Positions 55,909 to 63,482 of a stretch of DNA of 64,000 nucleotides are shown piece by piece. Below the pieces are notes generated by a model that ran no database searches, was not told where the DNA came from, and worked only from the letters and a program-made list of their open reading frames with translations. This DNA comes from Pseudoxanthomonas broegbernensis (lineage in GTDB: Bacteria; Pseudomonadota; Gammaproteobacteria; Xanthomonadales; Xanthomonadaceae), in NCBI RefSeq assembly GCF_014202435.1, contig NZ_JACHGU010000004.1, positions 124,001 to 188,000 of the forward strand, written 5' to 3'. The first letter of the stretch is position 1. Each line of letters opens with the position of its first letter. Both the position numbers and the translations under genes were made by a program.

Positions 55909-56970
55909 TCAGAGGTCGTCGAAGCCGTTGTCCGAGTTGGTCTTCTTGTAGCTGGCGTTGCGCATCTCGAAGAAGTCGGTCTTGGTCTCGGTGAAGTTGT
56001 CGGCGTAGGCCTTGATCCACGGCATCACGTTGTCGGTGGTCTCGGTGTACAGCTTCTCGATGCCCAGCATGCCGGCCATCTTGTTGGCCCGGTACTTCAC
56101 GTAGCGGATCATCTCGTCCACGTCGATGCCGTCGATGCCGTCCAGCACCTCGCCGGTCCACTGCGCCTCCAGCTCGATGGCGTGCTCGAACGCCTTGTGC
56201 ACGTAGTCGGTCAGCTCGTCGGTCTGCAGCTCCGGGTTCTCGCCGACGATGGCGCGGATCACCTCGCTGATGAACTTGGTGTGGGCCAGTTCGTCGCGGT
56301 TGATGAAACTGATGATCTTGCCGGTGCCGGTCATCCGGTTCTGGCGCACCAGGTTGTAGAAGTAGGCGAAGCCGGAATAGAAGTTGATGCCCTCCAGGAT
56401 CGAGGACTGGATCAGCGAGCGCAGCAGGGTCTCGGCGGTCTTCTCGCGCATGAAGTCGTCGTAGGACTGCATGATCGGCGCGTTGCGGCGCTGGATCGTC
56501 GGGTGGGTGCGCGCGATCTCGAACACCCGGTTCTGGTTGGCCAGGTCGGTGATCGAGGCCAGCACGTAGCTGTAGCTCTCGTTGTGGATCACTTCCTGCT
56601 GGCCGATGATCGCCGCGTTGGCGTGCGCGGCCGGGTCGGTGATGTACTCGGCGACGTTGTAGATGAAGCGCGTCTGCGGCGAGTCCAGGGTGGCGAGCAG
56701 GCCGATGATCGAGTCGTAGGCGTTCTTCTCCCGCGCCGACAGCTCGCCGTACTGCTTGGCGTCGCCCTTCATGTCGACCTCGTCCGGGATCCAGAAGTTG
56801 GTCGAGAGCTCCTTGTAGGCGCGGTAGAACGACGGGTACGGGATGTCGTTCCAGTTGAGGATGCCGGAGGTCTTGCCGTTGATGATGCCGGTGGAGCGGT
56901 TGGGGTGGCGCGGCTCCAGGATCTTGATGCGGTCGAGGGGCGTGGCGGTGAACGGTGCGGTGGCGGACAT
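55909..56970 (-). CDS. nrdB: Ribonucleotide reductase, class Ia beta subunit
   Basis: A 353-residue subunit that generates the tyrosyl radical for NrdA. The di-iron ligands are visible in LATLDSPQTR, IGQQEVIHNESYSYV, QSSILEGINF and INRDELAHTKF, and the radical tyrosine is in HNESYSY, four residues after the ligand histidine, as in E. coli Y122. The C-terminus SDNGFDDL is the tail that docks on NrdA. It follows nrdA after 159 bp that contain two hairpins. Expression is probably controlled with nrdA by the cobalamin riboswitch. Confidence 0.96.
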   Translation of the reverse strand: MSATAPFTATPLDRIKILEPRHPNRSTGIINGKTSGILNWNDIPYPSFYRAYKELSTNFWIPDEVDMKGDAKQYGELSAREKNAYDSIIGLLATLDSPQTRFIYNVAEYITDPAAHANAAIIGQQEVIHNESYSYVLASITDLANQNRVFEIARTHPTIQRRNAPIMQSYDDFMREKTAETLLRSLIQSSILEGINFYSGFAYFYNLVRQNRMTGTGKIISFINRDELAHTKFISEVIRAIVGENPELQTDELTDYVHKAFEHAIELEAQWTGEVLDGIDGIDVDEMIRYVKYRANKMAGMLGIEKLYTETTDNVMPWIKAYADNFTETKTDFFEMRNASYKKTNSDNGFDDL

Positions 56971-57021
56971 GTGGCTTCTCGTATTGCGCTTGCGCCCGGC
57001 GACGCATCCTTCTGGAGGAAA

Positions 57022-57042
57022 GCCCCCCTGGGTCAGGGGGGC
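57022..57042 (-). repeat. GC hairpin between nrdA and nrdB
   Basis: GCCCCCC and GGGGGGC form a 7-bp stem with a 7-base loop. On the minus strand it is followed by TTTCC, so it could be a weak attenuator or processing site lowering nrdB relative to nrdA. Confidence 0.5.
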
Positions 57043-57083
57043 GCGCCGCAGGCGCGGGGGTGTGGATGCAGGGTGATGCAGGG

Positions 57084-57110
57084 TCCACGGTTCGCCACGC
57101 GAACCGTGGA
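57084..57110. repeat. 11-bp inverted repeat between nrdA and nrdB
   Basis: TCCACGGTTCG and CGAACCGTGGA flank a 5-base loop, 20 bases past the nrdA stop. There is no T run. With the hairpin at 57022 it makes a structured spacer within the nrd transcript. Confidence 0.55.
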
Positions 57111-57129
57111 AGCGAAGCGCGAATGCGCT

Positions 57130-59622
57130 TCAGCTACTGCACCACTCGCACTCGGCGATGTCGATGTCGTTGGAGCGCACGTAGTAGGTGGTCTTGATGC
57201 CCTCGCGCCAGGCGGTCATGTGCAGGTCCAGCAGGGTGCTGGCGCGGATGGTGGAGGGCACGTAGAAGTTGAAGCTGATCGACTGGTCGACGTGGCGCTG
57301 GCGGCGCGCGTTCTGGCGCACGCTGGCGAACTGGTCGACCTTGTAGGCGCCCTTCTCGTAGTACGGCCAGGTCTCCAGCGACAGCCCGGGCGCGGCCACC
57401 GGGCGGCGGAAGTCCTTCTTCTCCTCGTAGTAGAACGCCGAGAAGATCGGGTCGATCGAGGCGGTGGAGCCGGCGATCTGGGCGGTGGACATGTTCGGCG
57501 CCACCGCCATCAGCCAGCCGTTGCGCATGCCGTTGACGCCCACCTGCGCGGCCAGCTCCAGCCATTGCGGGCTGTTGTAGGCGCGGTCGCGGAAGTAGGC
57601 GCCGGTGTGCCAGTCGCTGCCGGGGAACACGCTGTAGGTGCCCTTTTCCCGGGCCAGTTCCATGCTCGCCTGCACGGTCAGGTAGTTGATCCGCTCGTAC
57701 AGGGCGTCGCTGTAGTCCTCCGCGTCCGGCGAGTTCCACTGGATGCCCTTGAGCGCCAGCAGGTGGTGCCAGCCGAAGGTGCCCAGGCCGATGGCACGGT
57801 ACTTCTGGTTGGTGATGGTGGCCTGCGGCACCGGCAGGTCGTTGAGGTCGATCACGTTGTCGAGCATGCGCACCTGGATCGGGATCAGGCGCTCGAGCAC
57901 GTCGGTGATCAGGTCGCCCTGGCCTTCCTGCGGCACCACGGCGCGGCCCAGGTTGATCGATGACAGGTTGCAGACCACGAAGTCGCCGGCCTGCTTGGTG
58001 GTCACGATCTGGTTGCCGGAGATGATCTCCTGCATGAGCCGGGTGGGGCTCATGTTCTGCAGGATCTCGGTGCACAGGTTGGACGAGTACACCATGCCGG
58101 CGTGCTTGTTCGGGTTCTTCCGGTTGACCTCGTCGCGGTAGAACATGAACGGGTTGCCGGTCTCCAACTGGCTGACCATGATCCGCTTGAATATCTCGAT
58201 CGCCTTGACCGTCTTGCGGCCGATGCGCTCGTCGGCCACCGCCTCCTCGTACTTCTTGCGGAAGGCGCCGTCGCCCTTCTGCTCGTCGAAGAAGTCCTGC
58301 AGGTACCAGCCCTTGATCCGCTTGACCTCGTGCGGATCGAACAGGTACCAGTCGCCGCGGCGCTCCACCGCCTCCATGAAGATGTCGGGGATGCACACCG
58401 AGGTGAACACGTCGTGCGCGCGCAGGCGCTGGTCGCCGTTGTTCAGGCGCAGGTCGAGGAAGGCCTCGATGTCGCGGTGCCACACGTCCAGGTAGACCGC
58501 CACCGCGCCCTTGCGCTGGCCGAGCTGGTCCACCGACACGGCGGTGTTGTTGAGCTGCTTGATCCACGGCACCACGCCGCCGGAGGAATTGGCCACGCCG
58601 CGGATGGACGAGCCGGACGAGCGCACGTAGCCCATGTACGCGCCCACGCCGCCGCCGCCCTTGGACACGCGGGCGATGTCGGTGTTGGAGTCGTAGATGC
58701 CCTGCAGGCTGTCGTCCACCGTGTCGATGAAGCAGCTCGACAACTGGCCGCCGACCTTGCCGGCGTTCTGCAGGGTGGGCGTGGCCACGGTCATGTACAG
58801 GTTGGACAGCGCCCAGTACGCCTCGCCCACCAGTTGCATGCGCCGCTCGCGCCCGCCCTTGCCGGTGCCGGCCTCGTCCTGCATCAGGTACAGGGCGATG
58901 GTCAGCCAGCGCTCCTGCGGCAGCTCGAACACGGCGCGCGAGTTGTCCGTGGCCAGGTAGCGAGTGGCCAGCAGGTACAGGCCGTTGTAGGCGAACAGCT
59001 TGTCGCGCTCGGGCTCGATCATGCGCCCGGCCTCCTGCAGCTCTTCCTTGGAATAGGCGCGCAGGATGTCGTTGGAATAGATGTTGCGGTCGGCCAGGCT
59101 TTCCTGCAGGCCGACGTAGGAGCCGTACTTCTGCTCGGCGTCGTAGAAGCGGTTGCGGCTGGCGCGCTTGTACAGGCGGCGCAGGTACAGGCGCGCGGCG
59201 AAGTACTCCCACTCCGGCGCGGTCAGGTCCACGCGCGCCTCGGCCTCGCGGATCAGGTGGTCGACCAGGTCGTCGGCGTTGACCGCATCCTTGCGCTCGA
59301 CGAAGCCGAACACGCTGCGCTTGTAGTCGGCCGCGTCCAACTGCGGGAACTCGGCGTGGATCGCGTCGATGCTGCGCTCCAGGCGCGCGCGGTCGAACGG
59401 GATGCGCCGGTTGCCGGCTTCCTTGGTGATCCAGGTGGAGACGTCGTGTTCTTCGATGGCGGCGGCGGGCATGGCGATGGCCTGGGGGGGCGGGGGCACG
59501 GCGTCGTCGGGATCGACGGCGCCGGCGGCGGCCGGGGCACGCACGGGTTCGGCGGCGGCGGGCGGGGCGGAAGCGACGGCGGGGGCCTGCGCCTCGGTGG
59601 AAAGGGTGTCCTGGTGCGTCAT
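57130..59622 (-). CDS. nrdA: Ribonucleotide reductase, class I alpha subunit
   Basis: An 830-residue catalytic subunit converting ribonucleoside diphosphates to deoxy forms. After an alanine/proline-rich N-terminus comes an ATP-cone (ITKEAGNRRIPFDRARLERSI, about residues 60-130). Active-site residues are in GGQLSSCFIDTVDD, YSSNLCTEILQNM and FVVCNLSSINLG, with the C-terminal redox pair CEWCSS. GGAGG lies seven bases before ATG 59622. A cobalamin riboswitch sits 190 bp upstream on the same strand, so this B12-independent enzyme should be repressed by B12. Confidence 0.97.
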   Translation of the reverse strand: MTHQDTLSTEAQAPAVASAPPAAAEPVRAPAAAGAVDPDDAVPPPPQAIAMPAAAIEEHDVSTWITKEAGNRRIPFDRARLERSIDAIHAEFPQLDAADYKRSVFGFVERKDAVNADDLVDHLIREAEARVDLTAPEWEYFAARLYLRRLYKRASRNRFYDAEQKYGSYVGLQESLADRNIYSNDILRAYSKEELQEAGRMIEPERDKLFAYNGLYLLATRYLATDNSRAVFELPQERWLTIALYLMQDEAGTGKGGRERRMQLVGEAYWALSNLYMTVATPTLQNAGKVGGQLSSCFIDTVDDSLQGIYDSNTDIARVSKGGGGVGAYMGYVRSSGSSIRGVANSSGGVVPWIKQLNNTAVSVDQLGQRKGAVAVYLDVWHRDIEAFLDLRLNNGDQRLRAHDVFTSVCIPDIFMEAVERRGDWYLFDPHEVKRIKGWYLQDFFDEQKGDGAFRKKYEEAVADERIGRKTVKAIEIFKRIMVSQLETGNPFMFYRDEVNRKNPNKHAGMVYSSNLCTEILQNMSPTRLMQEIISGNQIVTTKQAGDFVVCNLSSINLGRAVVPQEGQGDLITDVLERLIPIQVRMLDNVIDLNDLPVPQATITNQKYRAIGLGTFGWHHLLALKGIQWNSPDAEDYSDALYERINYLTVQASMELAREKGTYSVFPGSDWHTGAYFRDRAYNSPQWLELAAQVGVNGMRNGWLMAVAPNMSTAQIAGSTASIDPIFSAFYYEEKKDFRRPVAAPGLSLETWPYYEKGAYKVDQFASVRQNARRQRHVDQSISFNFYVPSTIRASTLLDLHMTAWREGIKTTYYVRSNDIDIAECEWCSS

Positions 59623-59723
59623 CGCATCCTCCGTTGCGTGGTGCACGCCACGTCCCTCCCGCGCGGGATCGCGAAGCCCGGCCGGGAGCGGAGGATGGGG
59701 AAGCGGCGTCGCAAAGCCGGCAT

Positions 59724-59740
59724 CCGCGGCCGGGCCGCGG
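59724..59740 (-). promoter_or_regulatory. Hairpin in the nrdA leader, possible riboswitch expression platform
   Basis: CCGCGGCC and GGCCGCGG form an 8-bp stem between the riboswitch and nrdA. On the minus strand it is flanked by AAGCC and GGCTTT, which could extend it into a terminator-like structure. Confidence 0.45.
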
Positions 59741-59811
59741 GGCTTCACGTCGCCAGCCATCTCCCTCCGGAGACTCCAGGGCCGGCACCGCGCGGCGTGC
59801 TTCGCGCGGCT

Positions 59812-59985
59812 GTCGGCAGGTCTTCGGACTTCCGGGTATGGAAGGCCTGGCCTTCCGCCTCCCCCGTCGCTTCCCGGAACCGGATGGTTCCAGTGCGTTG
59901 GCGGGTTCGTTCCCGGTTACCGCTGCGGGGCAGTGCCGGATTCGCCTTCGCAGGCCCACCGGGCTTCCCTTTTAAACCGGCGCCC
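59812..59985 (-). ncRNA. Cobalamin riboswitch upstream of nrdA
   Basis: A second cobalamin riboswitch, on the minus strand. Core blocks in order are TTTAAAAGGGAAGCCCGGTG, CTGCCCCGCAGCGGTAAC, GGGAAGCGACGGGGG and AGTCCGAAGACCTGCCGACA, spanning about 59985 down to 59812. It should switch off the nrdA-nrdB-flavodoxin-thioredoxin operon when B12 is plentiful, favouring a B12-dependent class II reductase (NrdJ) assumed to be encoded elsewhere. Edges are approximate. Confidence 0.93.
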
Positions 59986-60345
59986 CTTGGGGAGCGCCGG
60001 CACCGACCGCCCCAAGATAGTGGGGTGGCCAGACCCGGTCAACACCAGATATCGGGGAATGCCGGCAAGCCTTGGCGCACAAGGAGGAGCCCGGAAAAGT
60101 GTCGGGCGCAAGCCCCTGCCGATGCCGCGACGACTGCGCCCGTCAAGCCCGGCGCCACCGCCCCCCTCCTGCAAGGCCTCCGACCGTTCCCCGACATCCG
60201 GCTTTTCATCATTGGCACCCCGCACCCCGCCGCGGCCCTGATCCCATTCGATGACCTCGCCTTCCAGCCCCATATCGCGACCTGCGACCCGGCACGCACG
60301 CCCACCCGGGAGACCCCGCACCAGGTTGTCCACCGCGGCCTATCC
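59986..60345. other. Divergent intergenic region at the nrd promoter
   Basis: About 360 bp between the nrdA riboswitch and a small membrane protein gene. It should hold the nrd promoter. A short frame on the minus strand (60407 to 60039) has no ribosome site or family likeness and I did not accept it. Confidence 0.4.
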
Positions 60346-60723
60346 ATGAGCAGCCTCATACCGCCGGGAAACGGAATCCTGAGCCTGGTGCTCGCGTTTC
60401 TCTTCACGCTTGCACTGGCATGGGCGAGTTTCGTGCTGATGAAGGCTACGCGACCCTTGATCCTGCACGGCAGGGGGTGGATCTGGAGCGGCCTGGCCGG
60501 GATCCTGGGTATGGCGCATTGGCCACTGCAATTGTCGCTGGGCAGTCCGGCGGGCTATCCGATCGTGGGCAGCATCCTGTACCTGTTCTCCATGGCCGGC
60601 TTGGCGCCCGACGATTCCGTACTCGAACGCAATCCCACGCCTGCAGCTTTCTGGTTTCAGCGGGGCCTGATTTCGGCGATCGGTGGCACGTCGGCCGGGA
60701 TGGCCCGTTCCTGGCTGTCATGA
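60346..60723 (+). CDS. Hypothetical membrane protein
   Basis: A 125-residue protein with about three membrane segments (ILSLVLAFLFTLALAWASFVL, the stretch around WIWSGLAGILGMAHW, and YPIVGSILYLFSMAGL). I recognise no family. Third-position bias is weaker than in neighbours, so it may be horizontally acquired or lightly constrained. ATG 60346 has no strong ribosome site. It ends just before a pair of GTAG repeats and converges with the eptA-type gene. Confidence 0.6.
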   Translation: MSSLIPPGNGILSLVLAFLFTLALAWASFVLMKATRPLILHGRGWIWSGLAGILGMAHWPLQLSLGSPAGYPIVGSILYLFSMAGLAPDDSVLERNPTPAAFWFQRGLISAIGGTSAGMARSWLS

Positions 60724-60736
60724 CGGAGACCTCCTT

Positions 60737-60821
60737 GTAGGAGCCGGCCTTGCCGGCGACCCTCGCGCGCCAGCGATACGCCCGCCATATCGCGGTTTCA
60801 GGCAAGGCCGGCCCGTACAGG
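60737..60821. repeat. Inverted pair of GTAG-type palindromic repeats
   Basis: GTAGGAGCCGGCCTTGCCGG with GCGA (60737-60759) and an inverted copy whose minus-strand reading is CCTGTACGGGCCGGCCTTGC (ending 60821). The two face each other in a convergent gap. This is the arrangement of REP doublets, and together they could form a long hairpin ending transcription from both sides. Confidence 0.72.
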
Positions 60822-60852
60822 CACGGGCCGTCCGCTTCCGCCGCGCCCCACG

Positions 60853-62547
60853 CTACCCGCCCCGCCCCGCGCGGCAACCGTCCAGCAGGTCCAGGCCAGG
60901 CCGGTACTCGGGCGCCGACACCTGCATGAGCCCGAGCACGGTGTGGAAGTAGTTGTCGTGGCTGGCGCCGGCAACGGCCGCCTTCCTCTTCATGCAGGAC
61001 ACGTCGAGCGCCAGGCTGCCGGCGTAGCCCGACGAGAACCACATCAGCATCGGCACCTTCTTCTGTTCGTCCGGGGCGATCGCGTACGGCATCCCGTGCA
61101 GGTACAGGCCGCCTTCCCCCAGCGATTCGCCGTGGTCGGACAGATAGAACAGCGCGGTGTCCCTTCCGGGCTGCTCGCCGAGCAGCCGGATCGTCCGGGC
61201 CAGGAGGTCGTCGGTGTAAAGCAGGGCGTTGTCGTAGGCGTTTACGACCCGCCCGCGACTGCAGTCGCCAAGCGCGGAGCTTTCGCAGGCGGGCAGGAAT
61301 TTCCCGAAGGCGCCCGGGTACCGCCTGGAGTAGGCCGGGCCGTGGTTGCCCAGTTGGTGCAGCACGATCACCGCATCGCCCTGAAGCGAAGCGATCCGCC
61401 CGGACAGGCCCTTCAACAGGATTCCGTCCAGACAGCCTTCGGCGTTGCAGAAATCCTGGTCGTCCGCATGCTCGTAGGACTGGAAGGGCAGACCCGTGCA
61501 TACGCCCTTGCACCCGCCCTGGTTGTCCAGCCACGCCACCGCGATCCCGGCGCGGTCGAGCACGTGCAGCAGGGATTCGGAATTGTGGACCTTGTCCTTC
61601 GCGTAGTCCTCGCGTCCGTAGGCGGAGAACATGCACGGCAGGGAGACTTCCGTGGAGGTCCCGCACGAGGCCACGTCGGGGAAGTTGACCAGATCCAGCC
61701 GCGACAGTTGCGGCGTGGTCTGCCGCGGATAGCCGTTCAGGCCCCAGTTGTGCGCCCGCGCGGTTTCTCCCACCACCAGTACCAGCAGCCTGGGCCGCTG
61801 CCCGGCGCGCGCCGCGGCCACGTGCGCGCCGATGCCCAGCTCCTTCCTCGGCACGTTGCGCGCAGCGCCGTCATCGGCCAACACGCGGCCGAGGGAGACC
61901 AGGTAGTTGCCTGGCGTGATCAGGTGGCGGATCTCGTGGTGGTTGCGCATCAGCGCCGACAGGCTCTGGAAGGCGAGCAACGCGGCCGCGGCGGCGACGG
62001 CGACGGCCAGCATGATGGCGCCGGCCCGGATCAAGACCGCCCTTCCCGCGCTTCGGCGGACCAGGACGACCTTCCAGCCGAGGACCGCCGGCAGCAGCCC
62101 CGCTACCACGACCCGCAGCGCCAGGCCGGGCGAGACCAGCTCCGAGGATTCTCGCAGGTCGGTCTGCAGCACGTTCCTCACCATGCCGGTGTCGAAGTAC
62201 ACCCCGTAGTGGTCCATGTAGTAGGCCGCTGCGGCCGATACCGGCAACAGCACGGCCAGCACCGGCTTGACGGACCAGCGGCTGAACAGCAGCAGGGCCA
62301 GCAGGGTGTTCAACGCGACCACAAGCACGAACAGGCAGGCACCCGCCAGCGCGCCGCCGGCGCCATGCAGGGCGCCGGTTGCATGCACCTCCCTGAGGAA
62401 GGCCGTGTTGGCCGACATGGCCAGGAACACGCCGGTCAACAGCGCGAGCATCTCCTGGCTGAGCACCGGGCGGAACTCGCTCCATATCTGCAACGGAAGC
62501 CGCCATGCCTCCGGGCGCTTCTTGGCATCCCGGGACACCGCATTCAT
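60853..62547 (-). CDS. eptA: EptA-type lipid A phosphoethanolamine transferase
   Basis: A 564-residue inner-membrane enzyme that adds phosphoethanolamine to lipid A, lowering surface charge and giving tolerance to cationic peptides. Five N-terminal membrane helices (to about residue 190) precede a periplasmic sulfatase-like domain. The nucleophile threonine is in CGTSTEVSLPCMFS; zinc ligands are in VVGETARAHNWG and FYLSDHGESLGE; several cysteine pairs (for example CKGVC and DFCNAEGC) form disulfides. Its ATG overlaps the PAP2 stop by four bases. Close to EptA/PmrC/MCR in layout; exact acceptor not proven. Confidence 0.93.
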   Translation of the reverse strand: MNAVSRDAKKRPEAWRLPLQIWSEFRPVLSQEMLALLTGVFLAMSANTAFLREVHATGALHGAGGALAGACLFVLVVALNTLLALLLFSRWSVKPVLAVLLPVSAAAAYYMDHYGVYFDTGMVRNVLQTDLRESSELVSPGLALRVVVAGLLPAVLGWKVVLVRRSAGRAVLIRAGAIMLAVAVAAAAALLAFQSLSALMRNHHEIRHLITPGNYLVSLGRVLADDGAARNVPRKELGIGAHVAAARAGQRPRLLVLVVGETARAHNWGLNGYPRQTTPQLSRLDLVNFPDVASCGTSTEVSLPCMFSAYGREDYAKDKVHNSESLLHVLDRAGIAVAWLDNQGGCKGVCTGLPFQSYEHADDQDFCNAEGCLDGILLKGLSGRIASLQGDAVIVLHQLGNHGPAYSRRYPGAFGKFLPACESSALGDCSRGRVVNAYDNALLYTDDLLARTIRLLGEQPGRDTALFYLSDHGESLGEGGLYLHGMPYAIAPDEQKKVPMLMWFSSGYAGSLALDVSCMKRKAAVAGASHDNYFHTVLGLMQVSAPEYRPGLDLLDGCRAGRGG

Positions 62548-63269
62548 GGCGTGCCGCCCCCGCTGCGCGCCGCCCGCCTGGGATCGGCCGGGGGACGCAG
62601 GATCGCCAGGTAAAGGGTGAGCGAGACCAGCCAGCAGATGCCGGCGGTGTACAGGTCGTGCGACAGGAAATGCGCCCCGCGAAGCTGCTGCGAGATCCCG
62701 AAGACCAGGCCCAGGGCCACGCCGGTGCCCAGTCCCAGCCAGCGCCAGCGCGGCGCGACCGCCAGAAGAAAGAAGTACGACGCCATCCAGGCATAGCCAC
62801 CGCTGGCATGCCCGGCGGGGAAGCAGCGCCCGCGGCCCATGCCCAATGGCCTCAGCTCGATCAGGCCGACGAAGGCCTTTCGCCCGCCATAGCGGAGCAG
62901 GTCCCACGGGCAGTCCATGTTCGACCAGGACTTGATCCAGGACACGGCCAGGCACGAGACCAGCGTGGCCAGCAGGAGATAGCCCAGTGGTCGCCGCAAC
63001 GCCCATCGGCGCGATGGCGGCAAGCACGCCAGCAGCCAGCACGCCAGGAGCACGACCCACACCGCGACATTCAGATTGCGCCCGGCGACATGGATGACCG
63101 TGTCGGTGATCCACGCATCGCGAAGCGACCACGCGTGGCCCTCCCAGGCGTAGAGGCGGTCGGCCAGCCACGGGTCGCCGCCCAGCGGCCCGGCCCAGAC
63201 CAGCAACAGGCCCAGGCCGGCCAGCGGCAGCAGCAGGTGCCGCCACAGGGAAACGGCATGCGGATGCAT
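62544..63269 (-). CDS. PAP2-family membrane phosphatase
   Basis: A 241-residue inner-membrane phosphatase with about six helices. The PAP2 triad is represented by KSWSNMDCPWDLLRYGG, CFPAGHASGGYAW and RGAHFLSHDLYTAG. Relatives remove phosphate from lipid A (LpxE-type), from C55-PP, or from phosphatidylglycerophosphate. Translational overlap with the eptA-type gene favours a lipid A role, as in known pairs where dephosphorylation and phosphoethanolamine addition go together. ATG 63269 starts just before the first helix; ATG 63329 is an in-frame alternative. Confidence 0.88.
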   Translation of the reverse strand: MHPHAVSLWRHLLLPLAGLGLLLVWAGPLGGDPWLADRLYAWEGHAWSLRDAWITDTVIHVAGRNLNVAVWVVLLACWLLACLPPSRRWALRRPLGYLLLATLVSCLAVSWIKSWSNMDCPWDLLRYGGRKAFVGLIELRPLGMGRGRCFPAGHASGGYAWMASYFFLLAVAPRWRWLGLGTGVALGLVFGISQQLRGAHFLSHDLYTAGICWLVSLTLYLAILRPPADPRRAARSGGGTP

Positions 63270-63382
63270 ACGCGAAATTCCAGGGTGTGGTGTGCGGGAA
63301 AACCGGGGAACGACGGCGGGAGCCTGCATCGGTAAACCATCGGCATTGCATGGCTGGCCCTGGCGATGATCGATACGGACAT

Positions 63383-63401
63383 GTCGGAATGCGGTCGGAA
63401 T
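63383..63401 (+). promoter_or_regulatory. Tandem GTCGGAAT repeat, likely response-regulator box
   Basis: Two identical GTCGGAAT words whose starts are 11 bp apart, the spacing bound by OmpR/PhoB-family dimers. TAAGAT (63421-63426) lies 19 bases downstream as a -10 candidate toward the regulator gene, placing the box over the -35 region as PhoB-type activators require. Confidence 0.6.
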
Positions 63402-63482
63402 CGCCGCACGTCCGATGCCCTAAGATGAAGGCCGGTTCACGCTGCCGGATGGTCCGTCCGGAACACCCGCTACGCCTCACCC

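Noticed and set aside
60039-60407. A 122-codon minus-strand frame near the nrd promoter
   Set aside because: No ribosome site or family likeness, and it overlaps the start of the accepted plus-strand membrane protein gene.
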